Below are positions 7,950 to 17,730 of a DNA stretch of 64,000 nucleotides, piece by piece (the first letter of the stretch is position 1; the number at the start of each line of letters is the position of its first letter). The stretch is from positions 3,892,344-3,956,343 of the forward strand of contig NZ_LT800497.1 of the NCBI RefSeq assembly GCF_900166635.1. The letters are read 5' to 3'. The stretch comes from Oceanobacillus timonensis. Lineage in GTDB: Bacteria; Bacillota; Bacilli; Bacillales; Amphibacillaceae. The translations under genes were made by a program, and so were the position numbers. Below the pieces are notes generated by a model. That model did no database searches, had not been told where the DNA came from, and saw nothing but the letters and a program-made list of their open reading frames with translations.

Positions 7950-9866
7950 ATGGACCAAAAAATCCGTTTAACAACTGCACAAGCGCTGGTGAAATTCTTA
8001 AACCAACAATATATTTCGGTTGATGGTGTGGAAACCCCTTTTGTGGAAGGTATTTTTCACATTTATGGACATGGAAATGTTTTAGGCATAGGTGAAGCAC
8101 TTGAAAATAGCCCTGGCCATCTAAAAAGTTACCAAGGTAAAAATGAACAAGGAATGACTCACGCAGCAACTGCATTTGCCAGACAAAATCTTCGTCAAAA
8201 GATTTTTGCTGTTTCCGCATCTGCAGGACCAGGATCTGCGAATATGATTACTGCTGCTGGGACCGCTTTTGCAAATAATATCCCGGTATTATTCTTACCG
8301 GCAGATACGTTTGCAACAAGACAGCCAGACCCTGTTTTACAGCAATTAGAACATGAGCATAGTACAGACCTGACAACCAATGAAGCTTTTAAAGCTGTTT
8401 CAAGATATTGGGACCGTATTGATCGACCAGAACAGTTGATGAGTGCGTTGATACGAGCATTTGAAGTATTAACGAATCCAGCAACAACTGGGCCAGCAAC
8501 CATTTGTCTACCTCAAGACGTGGAAGCAATGGCTTATGATTATCCAATCAGTTTTTTCAATAAACGCGTGCACTATATAGACCGCAAATTACCTACTCAA
8601 CGAGAACTAGACGGAGCAATCGCTTCTATTAATCAAAGTAGACGCCCGGTTTTATTAGTTGGTGGCGGTGCTAAATATTCTGAGTCAAGAGATGAAATCG
8701 TAGCACTTTCTGAAAAAGCGAATATTCCAATTGTAGAAACACATGCCGGAAAATCAACAGTGGAGTTTACGCACAAAAACAATCTAGGCGGAAATGGTAT
8801 TTTAGGTACTTCCGCTGCAAATAAAGCGGTGATGAATGCTGACCTGATTATTGGCATTGGCACAAGATATACAGATTTTACAACATCATCCAGAACACTA
8901 TTTGACTTTGGTAACACCAAATTTTTGAATATCAATGTGAATCGCGGTCAAGCGTATAAATTTGATGGCTTTCAAGTTGTAGCGGACGCAAAAGCCGCAT
9001 TGCAATCAATCAATCAGCATATCGGAGACTATCAATCTAGTTATGGTGAAGAAATAACTGAATTGAAACAGGAATGGGAGAATGAACGCAATCGTTTAGC
9101 AGCAACTGTATTTAACCGCAATAATTTTACACCAGAAATTGCTGATCATTTTAACCAAGAAGTTTTAAATGATTATGCAGATGCGCTAAAAACAGAGCTA
9201 ACACAAACAGAAGCATTGCTTAAAATCAATGATATTGTCGATAATGACGCCATTGTTATTTCTTCCGCAGGTTCTCTTCCAGGAGATATGCAGCGTATTT
9301 GGAATGCAAACGTGGCAAATACATTCCATCTGGAGTATGGGTATTCTTGTATGGGGTATGAAATTGCCGGATCTCTGGGAGCTAAATTAGCGAAGCCAGA
9401 ACAAGAATCGTATGCTGTGGTCGGGGATGGAAGTTTTATAATGCTTCATTCCGAGATTGTAACAGCTCTTCAATATGATAAGAAAATCAACCTGCTACTA
9501 TTCGATAATTCTGGATTTGGCTGTATCAATAATTTACAAATGGATCACGGAAACGGAAGTACAGGAACAGAATTCCGTAATGTGAATAATGACATCATGA
9601 ATATCGATTATAAAAAAATTGGAGAAGGTTATGGTTTAAAAACCTATTCTGTAAATAATCTGGAGGATTTAACTGCAGCTGTTGAAGATGCTAAAAAGCA
9701 AAGTGTATCCACGCTGATTGAAATAAAAGTACTGCCAAAAACAATGACAGATGGTTATGATGGCAGTTGGTGGAATGTAGGTGTAGCAGAAGTTTCTGAA
9801 AAAGAAAGTGTACAAAAAGCTTCTGAAGAAAGACAACAGATCCTCGGTAATGCAAGACAATATTAA
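7950..9866 (+). CDS. iolD: 3D-(3,5/4)-trihydroxycyclohexane-1,2-dione hydrolase (ThDP-dependent)
   Basis: This roughly 638-residue thiamine-diphosphate enzyme opens the ring of the cyclic dione formed by IolE, giving 5-deoxy-D-glucuronate. The N-terminal Pyr domain has FVEGIFHIYGHGN and the ThDP glutamate region. The middle domain has RPVLLVGGGAKYS. The C-terminal PP domain carries the ThDP/Mg motif GDGSFIMLHSEIVTALQYDK ending in DNSGFGCINN. The frame is open to a TTG at 7941, but GAAAGGAAGG (7931-7940) sits correctly only for the ATG at 7950 (MDQKIRLTTAQAL). The 22-bp gap to iolE supports co-transcription. Confidence 0.94.
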   Translation: MDQKIRLTTAQALVKFLNQQYISVDGVETPFVEGIFHIYGHGNVLGIGEALENSPGHLKSYQGKNEQGMTHAATAFARQNLRQKIFAVSASAGPGSANMITAAGTAFANNIPVLFLPADTFATRQPDPVLQQLEHEHSTDLTTNEAFKAVSRYWDRIDRPEQLMSALIRAFEVLTNPATTGPATICLPQDVEAMAYDYPISFFNKRVHYIDRKLPTQRELDGAIASINQSRRPVLLVGGGAKYSESRDEIVALSEKANIPIVETHAGKSTVEFTHKNNLGGNGILGTSAANKAVMNADLIIGIGTRYTDFTTSSRTLFDFGNTKFLNINVNRGQAYKFDGFQVVADAKAALQSINQHIGDYQSSYGEEITELKQEWENERNRLAATVFNRNNFTPEIADHFNQEVLNDYADALKTELTQTEALLKINDIVDNDAIVISSAGSLPGDMQRIWNANVANTFHLEYGYSCMGYEIAGSLGAKLAKPEQESYAVVGDGSFIMLHSEIVTALQYDKKINLLLFDNSGFGCINNLQMDHGNGSTGTEFRNVNNDIMNIDYKKIGEGYGLKTYSVNNLEDLTAAVEDAKKQSVSTLIEIKVLPKTMTDGYDGSWWNVGVAEVSEKESVQKASEERQQILGNARQY

Positions 9867-9888
9867 TCTAGGCTGGACGTGATGAATC

Positions 9889-10776
9889 ATGGGAAAACAA
9901 AATATCAAATGGGGCATTGCTCCAATCGGTTGGCGTAACGATGATATGCCTGAAATCGGTCAGGACAACACGCTATCGCATCTGTTGAGCGATATCGTTG
10001 TAGCAGGGTTTGATGGCACCGAAGTCGGTGGCTTCTTCCCTGATGCCAAGATACTAAAAAAAGAAATGGAACTGCGCAATTTGAAAATTGCTGGACAATG
10101 GTTTTCCAGTTTTATTATTCAAGACGGTGTTGAGAAAGCATCGGAAGCATTTCATAAGCACTGTGCTTATTTAAAAGAAGTGGATGCTGCAGTTGCTGTC
10201 GTTTCCGAACAAACCTATAGTATTCAAGGGCTTCCCAAAAATGTATTTGCTAATAAGCCAACTTTTTCAGATAAAGAATGGCAACAGCTTACAGAAGGAT
10301 TGAATGTACTTGGAGAAATAGCTGACAGTTATGGCCTAAAACTTGTATATCATCACCATCTCGGAACCGGTATACAGACGTTGACAGAAGTCGACCGTTT
10401 AATGGAAAATACGAATCCAAACTTGGTTCACTTGCTTTATGATACAGGACATATCTACGCTTCTGATAAAGAATATATGCCATTATTAGTGAAGCACATG
10501 GACCGAATTAAACATGTACATTTTAAAGATATTCGTGATAACGTCATGAAAACAAGTGAAGAAGATGGTATATCATTCCGTTCTGCCTTCCTCGCTGGAA
10601 TGTTTACCGTCCCTGGTGACGGCTGCATCGATTTTAAAAAAGTATATGATAAGCTGCTTGAAAATAATTACCAGGGCTGGATTGTAATCGAAGCGGAACA
10701 AGATCCAGAAATTGCTCATCCGCTTGAATATGCCTTAATGGCTCGTAAACACCTTGACGAGAACGTATTGAATTGA
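9889..10776 (+). CDS. iolE: Inosose dehydratase (TIM barrel)
   Basis: This 295-residue xylose-isomerase-like TIM barrel dehydrates scyllo-inosose to the cyclic trihydroxy-dione. The N-terminal [18 protein letters not shown] is the IolE hallmark. Metal ligands expected in the family are visible in [33 protein letters not shown] and the C-terminal [15 protein letters not shown]. The start is preceded by a weak site (GGACGTGAT). It is the middle step of the operon, between iolD and iolJ. Confidence 0.93.
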   Translation: MGKQNIKWGIAPIGWRNDDMPEIGQDNTLSHLLSDIVVAGFDGTEVGGFFPDAKILKKEMELRNLKIAGQWFSSFIIQDGVEKASEAFHKHCAYLKEVDAAVAVVSEQTYSIQGLPKNVFANKPTFSDKEWQQLTEGLNVLGEIADSYGLKLVYHHHLGTGIQTLTEVDRLMENTNPNLVHLLYDTGHIYASDKEYMPLLVKHMDRIKHVHFKDIRDNVMKTSEEDGISFRSAFLAGMFTVPGDGCIDFKKVYDKLLENNYQGWIVIEAEQDPEIAHPLEYALMARKHLDENVLN

Positions 10777-10879
10777 GAAAACTATTTCTTTATGGGGATA
10801 TTCACCTTCTAAAGAATGAATATCCTCATTAAAATAAAACTTGACTGTATACAATTTTGGAAAGAATGGAGGTGGAAGA

Positions 10880-11737
10880 ATGACATTTGTATCATTAAAA
10901 GAACTAATGCCTATAGCAAAGAAAAACCACTATGCTGTCGGCCAATTCAACATAAATACGTTCCAATGGGCGGAAGCGGCATTACGTGCAGCAGAAAAAG
11001 AAAAGTCTCCCGTTATTTTAGCTTCTACTGATCGTATTGTTGATTATCTTGGCGGATTTAGGCTGATTGCTACAACTATCAAAAAAATGGTGGAAGAAAT
11101 GGGAATCACCGTACCTGTCGTTCTGCATCTCGACCACGGATTATCCGTAGAACGATGTAAAGAAGCTGTTGACGCAGGTTACAGTTCTGTCATGTATGAC
11201 GGTTCAAAATTATCTTTAGAAGAAAACATCGCCAATACTAAAGTAGTCGTCGAATATGCAAACAAACAGAATGTCTCTGTGGAAGCAGAAATTGGTTCTG
11301 TTGGCGGTACAGAAGATGGTATAACTTCAGGCATCAAATACGCTGACCCAAACGAGTGTTATCGGCTAGTAGAAGAAACTGGAGTGGATCTGCTTGCAGC
11401 TGCTCTTGGATCAGTACATGGTGTTTATCAGGGTGAACCAAAACTGGCATTTGATTTAATGCAAGAGATTTCCAACAATCTAAATGAGGTTCCACTAGCT
11501 TTGCATGGTGGATCTGGTATCCCTTCACATCAAATTGTAAAAGCCATTGAGTATGGGCATGCTAAGATCAATGTAAACACGGAATGTAATCAAGCATGGA
11601 CAAAAGCAGTACGCGAATACTTGAAGCAGCATCCAGATTCACATAAAATCCCAGACATCATGACAACAGGGATGAATGCAATTGAAAAAGTAGTAACAGA
11701 AAAAATACATTTATTTGGTTCTTCTAATAAAGCATAA
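10880..11737 (+). CDS. iolJ: Class II fructose-bisphosphate-aldolase-type 6-phospho-5-dehydro-2-deoxy-gluconate aldolase
   Basis: This class II aldolase of about 285 residues is expected, by context, to split 2-deoxy-5-keto-gluconate-6-phosphate into dihydroxyacetone phosphate and malonate semialdehyde. Zinc and phosphate-binding motifs are visible: VVLHLDHGLSVERCKEAVDA, AEIGSVGGTEDG, LGSVHGVYQGEPKLAF and LALHGGSGIPSHQI, where the His residues bind zinc. The frame is open from TTG 10841, but GGAGGTGG at 10869-10876 fixes the ATG at 10880 (MTFVSLKELMPIAKKNHYAV). A TTGACT...-like stretch upstream (10840s) could give an internal promoter. Classical FbaA-like activity cannot be excluded from sequence alone. 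Confidence 0.88.
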   Translation: MTFVSLKELMPIAKKNHYAVGQFNINTFQWAEAALRAAEKEKSPVILASTDRIVDYLGGFRLIATTIKKMVEEMGITVPVVLHLDHGLSVERCKEAVDAGYSSVMYDGSKLSLEENIANTKVVVEYANKQNVSVEAEIGSVGGTEDGITSGIKYADPNECYRLVEETGVDLLAAALGSVHGVYQGEPKLAFDLMQEISNNLNEVPLALHGGSGIPSHQIVKAIEYGHAKINVNTECNQAWTKAVREYLKQHPDSHKIPDIMTTGMNAIEKVVTEKIHLFGSSNKA

Positions 11738-11802
11738 GGTATTTTAAATAAAAAGAAAAAGCACATTTTCACATAGGCAGTCACAGATTTGGAGGAATGA
11801 CA

Positions 11803-12813
11803 ATGACCAAAGTAGTTGTAGGAATCATTGGTGCTGGACGTATCGGGCAACTGCATGCTAAAAATATGCTGCTATCCGATAATTATCAGCTAAAAGCAAT
11901 TTCCGATGTACACACTGATCATTTAAAAGAGATTGATTATTTAAAAGCGGTTCCTATTATCACACAAAATGCGGATGATATTCTCACGGATCCGGAAATT
12001 GATGCTATTTTTATCTGCTCAAGCACCGATACTCATATTGACTTTATCACAAAAGCTGCAAAGAACAACAAACATATTTTCTGTGAGAAGCCAATCAGCT
12101 TTGATATTGAAAAAACGAAAAAAACATTGCAATTAATTAAAGAAACAGGCGTTAAATTTCAAGTCGGTTTTAATCGACGCTTTGATCATCATTTCAGAAA
12201 AGCACATGATGTTGTTCACAATGGCGATATCGGTACACCACATGTTATTAAAATCACTTCCCGTGATCCAGAAGCTCCACCAGAAGAATATGTAAAACGT
12301 TCTGGCGGGCTATTTATCGATATGACAATCCATGATTTCGATATGATTCGTTACTTATCCGGACAGGACGTTAAAAACATTACCGTAAAAGCGTCTTCCT
12401 TGGTAGATGACCGCTTCACCCGCAACGACGACGTAGATACAGCGATTATAACAATTACCTTTGCTGATGATTCGCTGGGAGTGATTGATAATAGCCGCCA
12501 AGCAGTCTATGGATACGATCAACGTATCGAAGTATTCGGTAATGATGGTATGGTACAAGTAGAAAACCAGAAGCCGACTAATGTAAAAATAAGCACGAAT
12601 GCTGCAGTTACAGAGGATAAGCCGATGTATTTCTTCCTTGAACGTTATAATGAAGGATACATTGCTGAAATCCATGATTTTGCCCAATCTATTTTAGAAG
12701 ATAAACCGGTTGTAGCAAAATTTGAGGACGGTTTACAGGCTGAGTTATTAGCAAAAGCTGCTAAGCTTTCTTGGCAGGAGAATCGGACAGTTGAGTTGAG
12801 TGAGCTTCGTTAA
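11803..12813 (+). CDS. iolG: Inositol 2-dehydrogenase, Gfo/Idh/MocA family
   Basis: This roughly 336-residue NAD-dependent dehydrogenase oxidises myo-inositol to scyllo-inosose. The Rossmann motif is GIIGAGRIGQLHAKNM. The catalytic lysine is in IFCEKPISFD (about residue 93), and the catalytic Asp/His pair in FIDMTIHDFDMIRYL (about 168-172). It closes the plus-strand operon and is followed by a terminator. Two ATGs are close together; GGAGG at 11791-11795 is 7 nt from the one at 11803, so that is chosen over 11797. It differs clearly from the second, B. subtilis-type IolG at 24118-25149, so the two may serve different inositol isomers (inference). Confidence 0.9.
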   Translation: MTKVVVGIIGAGRIGQLHAKNMLLSDNYQLKAISDVHTDHLKEIDYLKAVPIITQNADDILTDPEIDAIFICSSTDTHIDFITKAAKNNKHIFCEKPISFDIEKTKKTLQLIKETGVKFQVGFNRRFDHHFRKAHDVVHNGDIGTPHVIKITSRDPEAPPEEYVKRSGGLFIDMTIHDFDMIRYLSGQDVKNITVKASSLVDDRFTRNDDVDTAIITITFADDSLGVIDNSRQAVYGYDQRIEVFGNDGMVQVENQKPTNVKISTNAAVTEDKPMYFFLERYNEGYIAEIHDFAQSILEDKPVVAKFEDGLQAELLAKAAKLSWQENRTVELSELR

Positions 12814-12865
12814 ATTGAAATACTGTTATTCTGATAGATGATATTCATTCCAACTATGAGAACTA

Positions 12866-12916
12866 AAAAAAGCGTATGAACAGGAGAATCCTTTCCAAAA
12901 GTTCATACGCTTTTTT
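12866..12916. terminator. Strong bidirectional terminator at the end of the iol operon
   Basis: AAAAAAGCGTATGAAC (12866-12881) and GTTCATACGCTTTTTT (12901-12916) form a perfect 16-bp inverted repeat. It has A and T tracts on both sides and lies between the converging iolG and the minus-strand gene ending at 12950. Confidence 0.9.
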
Positions 12917-12949
12917 GCCTTATTATGGATACATTAGTAACACTATTTT

Positions 12950-13882
12950 TCATTTATTAAATCCGATTTCTTCTAAAAATGCGACACTTTTTTTCACATC
13001 GGCTAAACTGCTGCCTGCATTTCGTGGGTCACGCTCTTGTTCGATTGTGATAAACCCTTCATATTTTAATTTTACAGCTAATAACTCATATATTTCTTTA
13101 TAATCAATAACGCCTTCACCTATAGGGCACATTACATTTTCCGCACAGGCATCAAAAAAACGGATTTTTTTATTCATGACTTGTTGGTAGACATCCATAT
13201 CAATGTCTTTGAAATGAATATAGTCTACACAATGATATAGCTTTTCCAGCCATTCTATCGGATCCATTTTTGAATAAAGCAGATGGCCCGTATCTAAACA
13301 AAGACCGGCCACTTTATACGGGATATCTTCCGTCAATTTCAAAATTTCATCCAAAAATTCAATATATCCTCCCGCATGTGGATGCACCACTGCACGAACA
13401 CCGTATTCTTTCGCAGCTTTATTAGCAATTTGACTAATATGAGAAATCATATTAGCCCATGACTCATCTGATAATCTCAGCGCCTGCTCAGGGTGACCTG
13501 CCGCAAAATCTCTTTCGTCATGTCCCCAATCAATAACAACTAGATAAGGCGTCTTGAACTTTTGATTATCTCCCGCTTGTTCTTGTGGCACTTGCGTGAT
13601 TAAAGAACAAATATCATCTACTTGTTGAAGCAGATTAGGTAGATTGGCGTCGGAGACCAAATCATCAAAGATAGTCCCTGCTACAATCGTAAGTTCATTT
13701 TTTGCCAGTTCTTCTTTTAAAACACTCGTATCAAGCGGGAGATATCCGTACGGTCCTGTCTCAATCCCTGTAAATCCTGCCAGATGTGCTTCTTTTAATA
13801 CATCTTTCCAATCTGGAAGATAAGGGTTTTTAGGATCATCAACTCCCCAGCAGCATGGCGCACCCGAAATGTTTATTGTCAT
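12950..13882 (-). CDS. IolE/MocC-like sugar phosphate isomerase/epimerase
   Basis: This 310-residue xylose-isomerase-like TIM barrel has an N-terminus ISGAPCCWGVDD that resembles IolE/MocC proteins. Family metal-site segments are visible: AVVHPHAGGYIEFLDE, LCLDTGHLLYS, VDYIHFKDIDMD and a C-terminal FITIEQERDP. The open frame reaches a TTG at 13900, but CTACCTCC (13891-13898; GGAGGTAG on the coding strand) is the ribosome binding site for the ATG at 13882. It lies 38 nt downstream of an MFS transporter gene on the same strand, so transporter and enzyme likely form one operon. The substrate is unknown; an inosose or keto-polyol is a reasonable guess. Confidence 0.85.
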   Translation of the reverse strand: MTINISGAPCCWGVDDPKNPYLPDWKDVLKEAHLAGFTGIETGPYGYLPLDTSVLKEELAKNELTIVAGTIFDDLVSDANLPNLLQQVDDICSLITQVPQEQAGDNQKFKTPYLVVIDWGHDERDFAAGHPEQALRLSDESWANMISHISQIANKAAKEYGVRAVVHPHAGGYIEFLDEILKLTEDIPYKVAGLCLDTGHLLYSKMDPIEWLEKLYHCVDYIHFKDIDMDVYQQVMNKKIRFFDACAENVMCPIGEGVIDYKEIYELLAVKLKYEGFITIEQERDPRNAGSSLADVKKSVAFLEEIGFNK

Positions 13883-13920
13883 GATTACTTCTACCTCCAA
13901 TCATATAACGCTAGTAGATT

Positions 13921-15132
13921 TTAAATCGCATGATGCTTCTTTGAATCTTTATTTCCAAATGAAAGACGAGTAAATATCTTTTCTCTATACCAGATGGCGA
14001 CAAGCAGTGTCGCTATCAGCCCTAATCCGCCTGCAAAATAGAATCCAGATGCGATACCAAACTGTGAATTAACCATTCCTGCTAAAAACGGACCAACAAA
14101 TATACCTATTGCATAGATAGATTGATACGCTCCCATAGCTGTTGCTCTTTTTGCGGGTTTAATCGATTGGATAGACATCCCCAGCAGCAGCGGAAAAATC
14201 ATTCCTAAGGCAAAGCCCTGTAATCCCTGGATAACCAGAAAGATCCCCTTCAGCTGTGCGAACGGAATAAGCACAGTAGCTATCGCTACCAGCAAAAAGG
14301 CAGCCACCAAGGACTTTCCCTCTCCTAAGCGAGGAATAATCACGTTTCCCATAAAAAGCGTCGCAATCGCATGCGGTACCATAAAAGCAGCTACAATCCA
14401 TGTAATCTCACTCGCTTCAAAACCTGTCTGTAACGCAAAAGTTGATGTAAAGCCAAACATGGTCGAGAAAATAATACTATGAGCCAATATAGATAACAGA
14501 GAAACTTTTAATAGCGACGGTTCGCGGAGAATATGTATTAATTCTTTTAGCTTAATGGGCTCGAAGACCTTCTTATTTTTCGGCTCATAAATAAAGAAGG
14601 CAAGCCCCCATCCAATCACACTGAACACACTGCCAATCCAAAATGGCGCCTTCCATCCCCATTCCTCAACAATATAGCCGCTAAAGCTCATCCCAAGAAA
14701 TTGAGCCAGCACGACAATAAAAGAAATACTTCCCATTGCTACATGAACCTTATCCTCTGAAAAGTAAATCGGGTATAAAACCGTAAAAGCAACCCAAGAT
14801 GCAGCCGCAAGTCCAGCCAGCGCACGTGCAAACAATAACCATCCAGCCCCATCCATCGTTAGAAAAATAAAACAGCTCAACATGCTAATAAACATGCCGA
14901 AGAGGATAAATGGCTTTCTGGATTTTATGATGTCCGAGGTTATCCCAATCGGCAGTCTAAACAATAATTGGGTTAATCCGTAGCTGCCCAGGATAACCCC
15001 GATAAAGGAATATGGAATTCCTGTATGCTCCATATACGGAGATAAGGTTGGAACATACATAAATTGCGGAAACCATAATAAAAACGATACCAGCATAAAT
15101 AAATTTTTGTTCCTATTCTTTGATTTTGTCAT
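13921..15132 (-). CDS. MFS transporter
   Basis: This roughly 403-residue major facilitator has about twelve hydrophobic segments. The loop 2-3 region reads RLPIGITSDIIKSRKPFILF, a degenerate form of the MFS loop signature. It is not of the sugar-porter subfamily: PESPRW and PETKG motifs are absent. The frame opens at a GTG at 15168, but the ATG at 15132 (MTKSKNRNKNLF) gives the usual short positively charged N-terminus, preceded by a weak AAGTAGG. Transcribed with the downstream IolE-like gene (38-nt gap), it is probably the uptake or efflux partner for that enzyme's substrate (inference). Confidence 0.82.
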   Translation of the reverse strand: MTKSKNRNKNLFMLVSFLLWFPQFMYVPTLSPYMEHTGIPYSFIGVILGSYGLTQLLFRLPIGITSDIIKSRKPFILFGMFISMLSCFIFLTMDGAGWLLFARALAGLAAASWVAFTVLYPIYFSEDKVHVAMGSISFIVVLAQFLGMSFSGYIVEEWGWKAPFWIGSVFSVIGWGLAFFIYEPKNKKVFEPIKLKELIHILREPSLLKVSLLSILAHSIIFSTMFGFTSTFALQTGFEASEITWIVAAFMVPHAIATLFMGNVIIPRLGEGKSLVAAFLLVAIATVLIPFAQLKGIFLVIQGLQGFALGMIFPLLLGMSIQSIKPAKRATAMGAYQSIYAIGIFVGPFLAGMVNSQFGIASGFYFAGGLGLIATLLVAIWYREKIFTRLSFGNKDSKKHHAI

Positions 15133-15297
15133 GGATAACCTACTTTCAATATGTCTTTTAAAAGACACTTAAGGTTATTAAATCATTTAAATAAGAGAGC
15201 TTTATAAGAATAAAATAATCTACTCTAACCATGCGAAGAATCTATTATCACTAAGTAATAACGTTCTTTCCATACTTAAAAGATTCTACTTAGCTGA

Positions 15298-16239
15298 TTA
15301 AAAACTTAATGTTTGTTTGAGCGCATTGATGGATGTTCGCACTCCCGCCTCAGGCGACATAGTTAAGTCTTCCATTTCTAATGAAACATACTCATCATAC
15401 CCCATCATTTTCACTACAGAGAAAAATTCTTTCCACCATTGCAGATCTTGCCCGCATCCTACTGCAACATAATTCCAGGATCTATTTGCAACATCTGTTA
15501 TTTCTTTTGTTTCCAGAACGCCGTTAACACCTGACAAATGACGCTCAAGACGTACATCTTTCCCATGCACATGGTGGATTGCTTCCCCTAGTTCTCTAGC
15601 TGCTAAAATCGGATCTGCTCCCATCCAAATCAAGTGGCTCGGATCTAAATTCAAACCTACCATTGGTCCAACTGCATCTCGTAATTTAAATAATGTTTCT
15701 GGATTGTAAACCAGTTGAGCACTGAAATTCTCAAGTGCGATTTTTTCTATACCGCAGTCCTTTGCTTTTCTAACTAACTCTTTCCAATATGGAATAGCTA
15801 CTTCATTCCACTGATAATCTAAAATTTCCTTTAAAACCGGCGGCCAGCTGACAGTATAGGTAATCCAATTAGGAGTTTTATCCTCAGGAGTTGATGCCGG
15901 AAGACCGCTCATCATGATAATTTTCTTTACTCCTAATAGCTTAGCTAATTCAAATGTTTTGTCCGTTACTTCACGATGCTCTTTTCCTAGTTTCCCTGGG
16001 TGTAATGGATTTCCTGAGCAATTTAAAGCACACAGTTTTATATTTCTTTTATCTAATGCAGTAACAAATTCTTTTCTTTTATCTTTATTTTCTACTAATT
16101 CATTTAAGTTCAAATGAGGAGCAGGTGACCATCCGCCTGTTGCCATTTCTATTGTATCAACACCCATTTCATTTATTACATCTAACATTTCTTCAAATGG
16201 CAAATGTCCTAAACTATCTGTTACATAAGATAAATGCAT
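15298..16239 (-). CDS. Sugar phosphate isomerase/epimerase (TIM barrel)
   Basis: This 313-residue AP-endonuclease-2-like TIM barrel has a metal-binding set in KIALENFSAQLVYNP, VGLNLDPSHLIWMG, AIHHVHGKDVRLE and YVSLEMEDLTMSPEAG. The start has an ideal site (AAGGGAGGGGAG, 6 nt before the ATG). Downstream of it is the MFS/IolE-like pair; upstream, after about 250 bp, lies a Gfo/Idh/MocA dehydrogenase on the same strand. TIM-barrel plus Gfo/Idh pairs commonly act as epimerisation or ketose-forming teams on sugars and cyclitols (general knowledge). The closest relative in the window is the broken copy at 2278-2570. Confidence 0.87.
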   Translation of the reverse strand: MHLSYVTDSLGHLPFEEMLDVINEMGVDTIEMATGGWSPAPHLNLNELVENKDKRKEFVTALDKRNIKLCALNCSGNPLHPGKLGKEHREVTDKTFELAKLLGVKKIIMMSGLPASTPEDKTPNWITYTVSWPPVLKEILDYQWNEVAIPYWKELVRKAKDCGIEKIALENFSAQLVYNPETLFKLRDAVGPMVGLNLDPSHLIWMGADPILAARELGEAIHHVHGKDVRLERHLSGVNGVLETKEITDVANRSWNYVAVGCGQDLQWWKEFFSVVKMMGYDEYVSLEMEDLTMSPEAGVRTSINALKQTLSF

Positions 16240-16493
16240 GCTTCTCCCCTCCCTTTTTTATTTAGTAAAATAGTATCTACCACTTCTACAGGATGCCCTT
16301 AAACGTTCCGTGAAACAGACACCTCGGGAAGAAGAACTTCTTCGTAACACATCGATGAAAAATACACTGCAATCGACCTATGACCTCATTACTTTCAATT
16401 CGATTTTTTCATGTATTTACCGACTACCGTTCCCACTTCCCGATTCTTTTTATTCCTCTCTGTCTGAACGCATATTTTAATAATTAAATTTAA
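16240..16493. other. Intergenic stretch with an unassigned open frame
   Basis: There are 254 bases between two minus-strand genes. The plus strand is open for 68 codons (16274-16477) with no start codon and no ribosome binding site. Its middle, DALKRSVKQTPREEELLRN, looks protein-like, but I cannot assign it. It may be a remnant or chance. No clear terminator was seen. Confidence 0.3.
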
Positions 16494-17690
16494 TTATTCA
16501 TAAACGGGCACGTTTTCTTCATAGTCCACCCATACAGATCCATGATCAGCAGAACGAACACAATTTTCAATCCACTGAACCCCAGCTATACCAGCATCAA
16601 TATCAGGATAAATAAGTTTATCTAATGTAGCTTCGTCCCCGCGGTTTTTTGCGTCAATAGCTATTGCAATGCTTAGATAGATATTTGCCCAGGCATCTGA
16701 TAACCCTTCCTGATGCAGGACACCTAAACGCTCGTACTCACCAGCTAATTCATCTAAATAATCCGTTCCTCTTACTAACGTTTGTATTGGCTCTCCTTGT
16801 ATTTCATATCGCAATTCATTTGGTTTACTGTCCCACCATTCTAAGCTCGCTTTCGAACCGACAATACGGATACGCTGTCCATCCACACAACCAGCATCGA
16901 CAGCAGATGTCCACATTCTTCCAACTGCGCCATTTTCATAATGCATTAGCACATAAGCGTTATCTTCTAAGGGATACCGGCTTCCAACAAAACTCTGACG
17001 ATCGCACAACAACTTTTTGATTTTCATTTCTGGCATTATTAACTGTGACATATAGTACGTATGTGTAGAAAGGTCTCCAAGCACAAAACTTGGTCCGGCA
17101 ATTTTAGGATCAACACGCCATTTTTGTGCCGCATTTTTCTTATCTCCATCGTCCGTTGCAGCGTAACCATGTGTATACTGTAATTCCACCAAATGAATAT
17201 CACCAATTTTACCTTGTTCAATCATGGCACGCATTTGCAGAATCATGGAATTTCCTGAGTAACCATAAGCTACTCCGACAATTAAGCCTTTTTCTTCTGC
17301 TAATTGTTTTATCCCTACAGCTTCTTCTGTCGTAAAAACCAATGGTTTCTCACAGATTACATGAAGACCCGCATGCAGCGCTGCCATAGTAATTTCATAA
17401 TGCGTACCATTTGGTGTTGCAATGGAAACAACTTCTATCCCCTCACTAAGTTTAGATTCTTCAGCAAACATCGTTTGATAGTCCGGATAACAACGGCCAC
17501 TATCCACTCCAAGGTTCACCCCAAATTCTCTTCCTCGTTCCGCGTCAATGTCAAAAGCTCCAGCAACTAAATCATATGTCTCATCTCTAAGTGCCCCTGT
17601 CCGATGTTTGTATCCTACTTGTCCAGTTCTTCCACCGCCAATCATACCCCAACGCAATGATCTAGTAATTTTCTTTTCTCCATTAATCAT
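16494..17690 (-). CDS. Gfo/Idh/MocA family oxidoreductase
   Basis: This 398-residue NAD(P)-dependent dehydrogenase is longer than IolG. The Rossmann motif reads WGMIGGGRTGQVGYKHR, the catalytic lysine region VICEKPLVF (about residue 115), and the substrate-side motif LGDLSTHTYYMSQL supplies an Asp...His pair. The start is supported by TTAGGAGTG 9 nt upstream. It lies 40 nt downstream of a XylE-like sugar porter on the same strand, so porter and dehydrogenase are probably one transcript, with the TIM-barrel gene at 15298 next. A role in oxidising an imported polyol or cyclitol is likely; the exact substrate is not readable. Confidence 0.87.
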   Translation of the reverse strand: MINGEKKITRSLRWGMIGGGRTGQVGYKHRTGALRDETYDLVAGAFDIDAERGREFGVNLGVDSGRCYPDYQTMFAEESKLSEGIEVVSIATPNGTHYEITMAALHAGLHVICEKPLVFTTEEAVGIKQLAEEKGLIVGVAYGYSGNSMILQMRAMIEQGKIGDIHLVELQYTHGYAATDDGDKKNAAQKWRVDPKIAGPSFVLGDLSTHTYYMSQLIMPEMKIKKLLCDRQSFVGSRYPLEDNAYVLMHYENGAVGRMWTSAVDAGCVDGQRIRIVGSKASLEWWDSKPNELRYEIQGEPIQTLVRGTDYLDELAGEYERLGVLHQEGLSDAWANIYLSIAIAIDAKNRGDEATLDKLIYPDIDAGIAGVQWIENCVRSADHGSVWVDYEENVPVYE

Positions 17691-17730
17691 CTTTTCACAC
17701 TCCTAATTTTTAAATCTTAATTTTCCATAA

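Noticed and set aside
8195..8935. Open frames antisense to iolD
   Set aside because: They mirror the coding bias of iolD and lack start signals and domains.
13921..15132. Assigning the MFS transporter as IolF
   Set aside because: It sits in an inositol region but lacks sugar-porter motifs, and I could not recognise a specific match to IolF.
16274..16477. 68-codon open frame on the plus strand between two minus-strand genes
   Set aside because: No start codon, no ribosome binding site and no recognisable family; kept only as part of the intergenic description.
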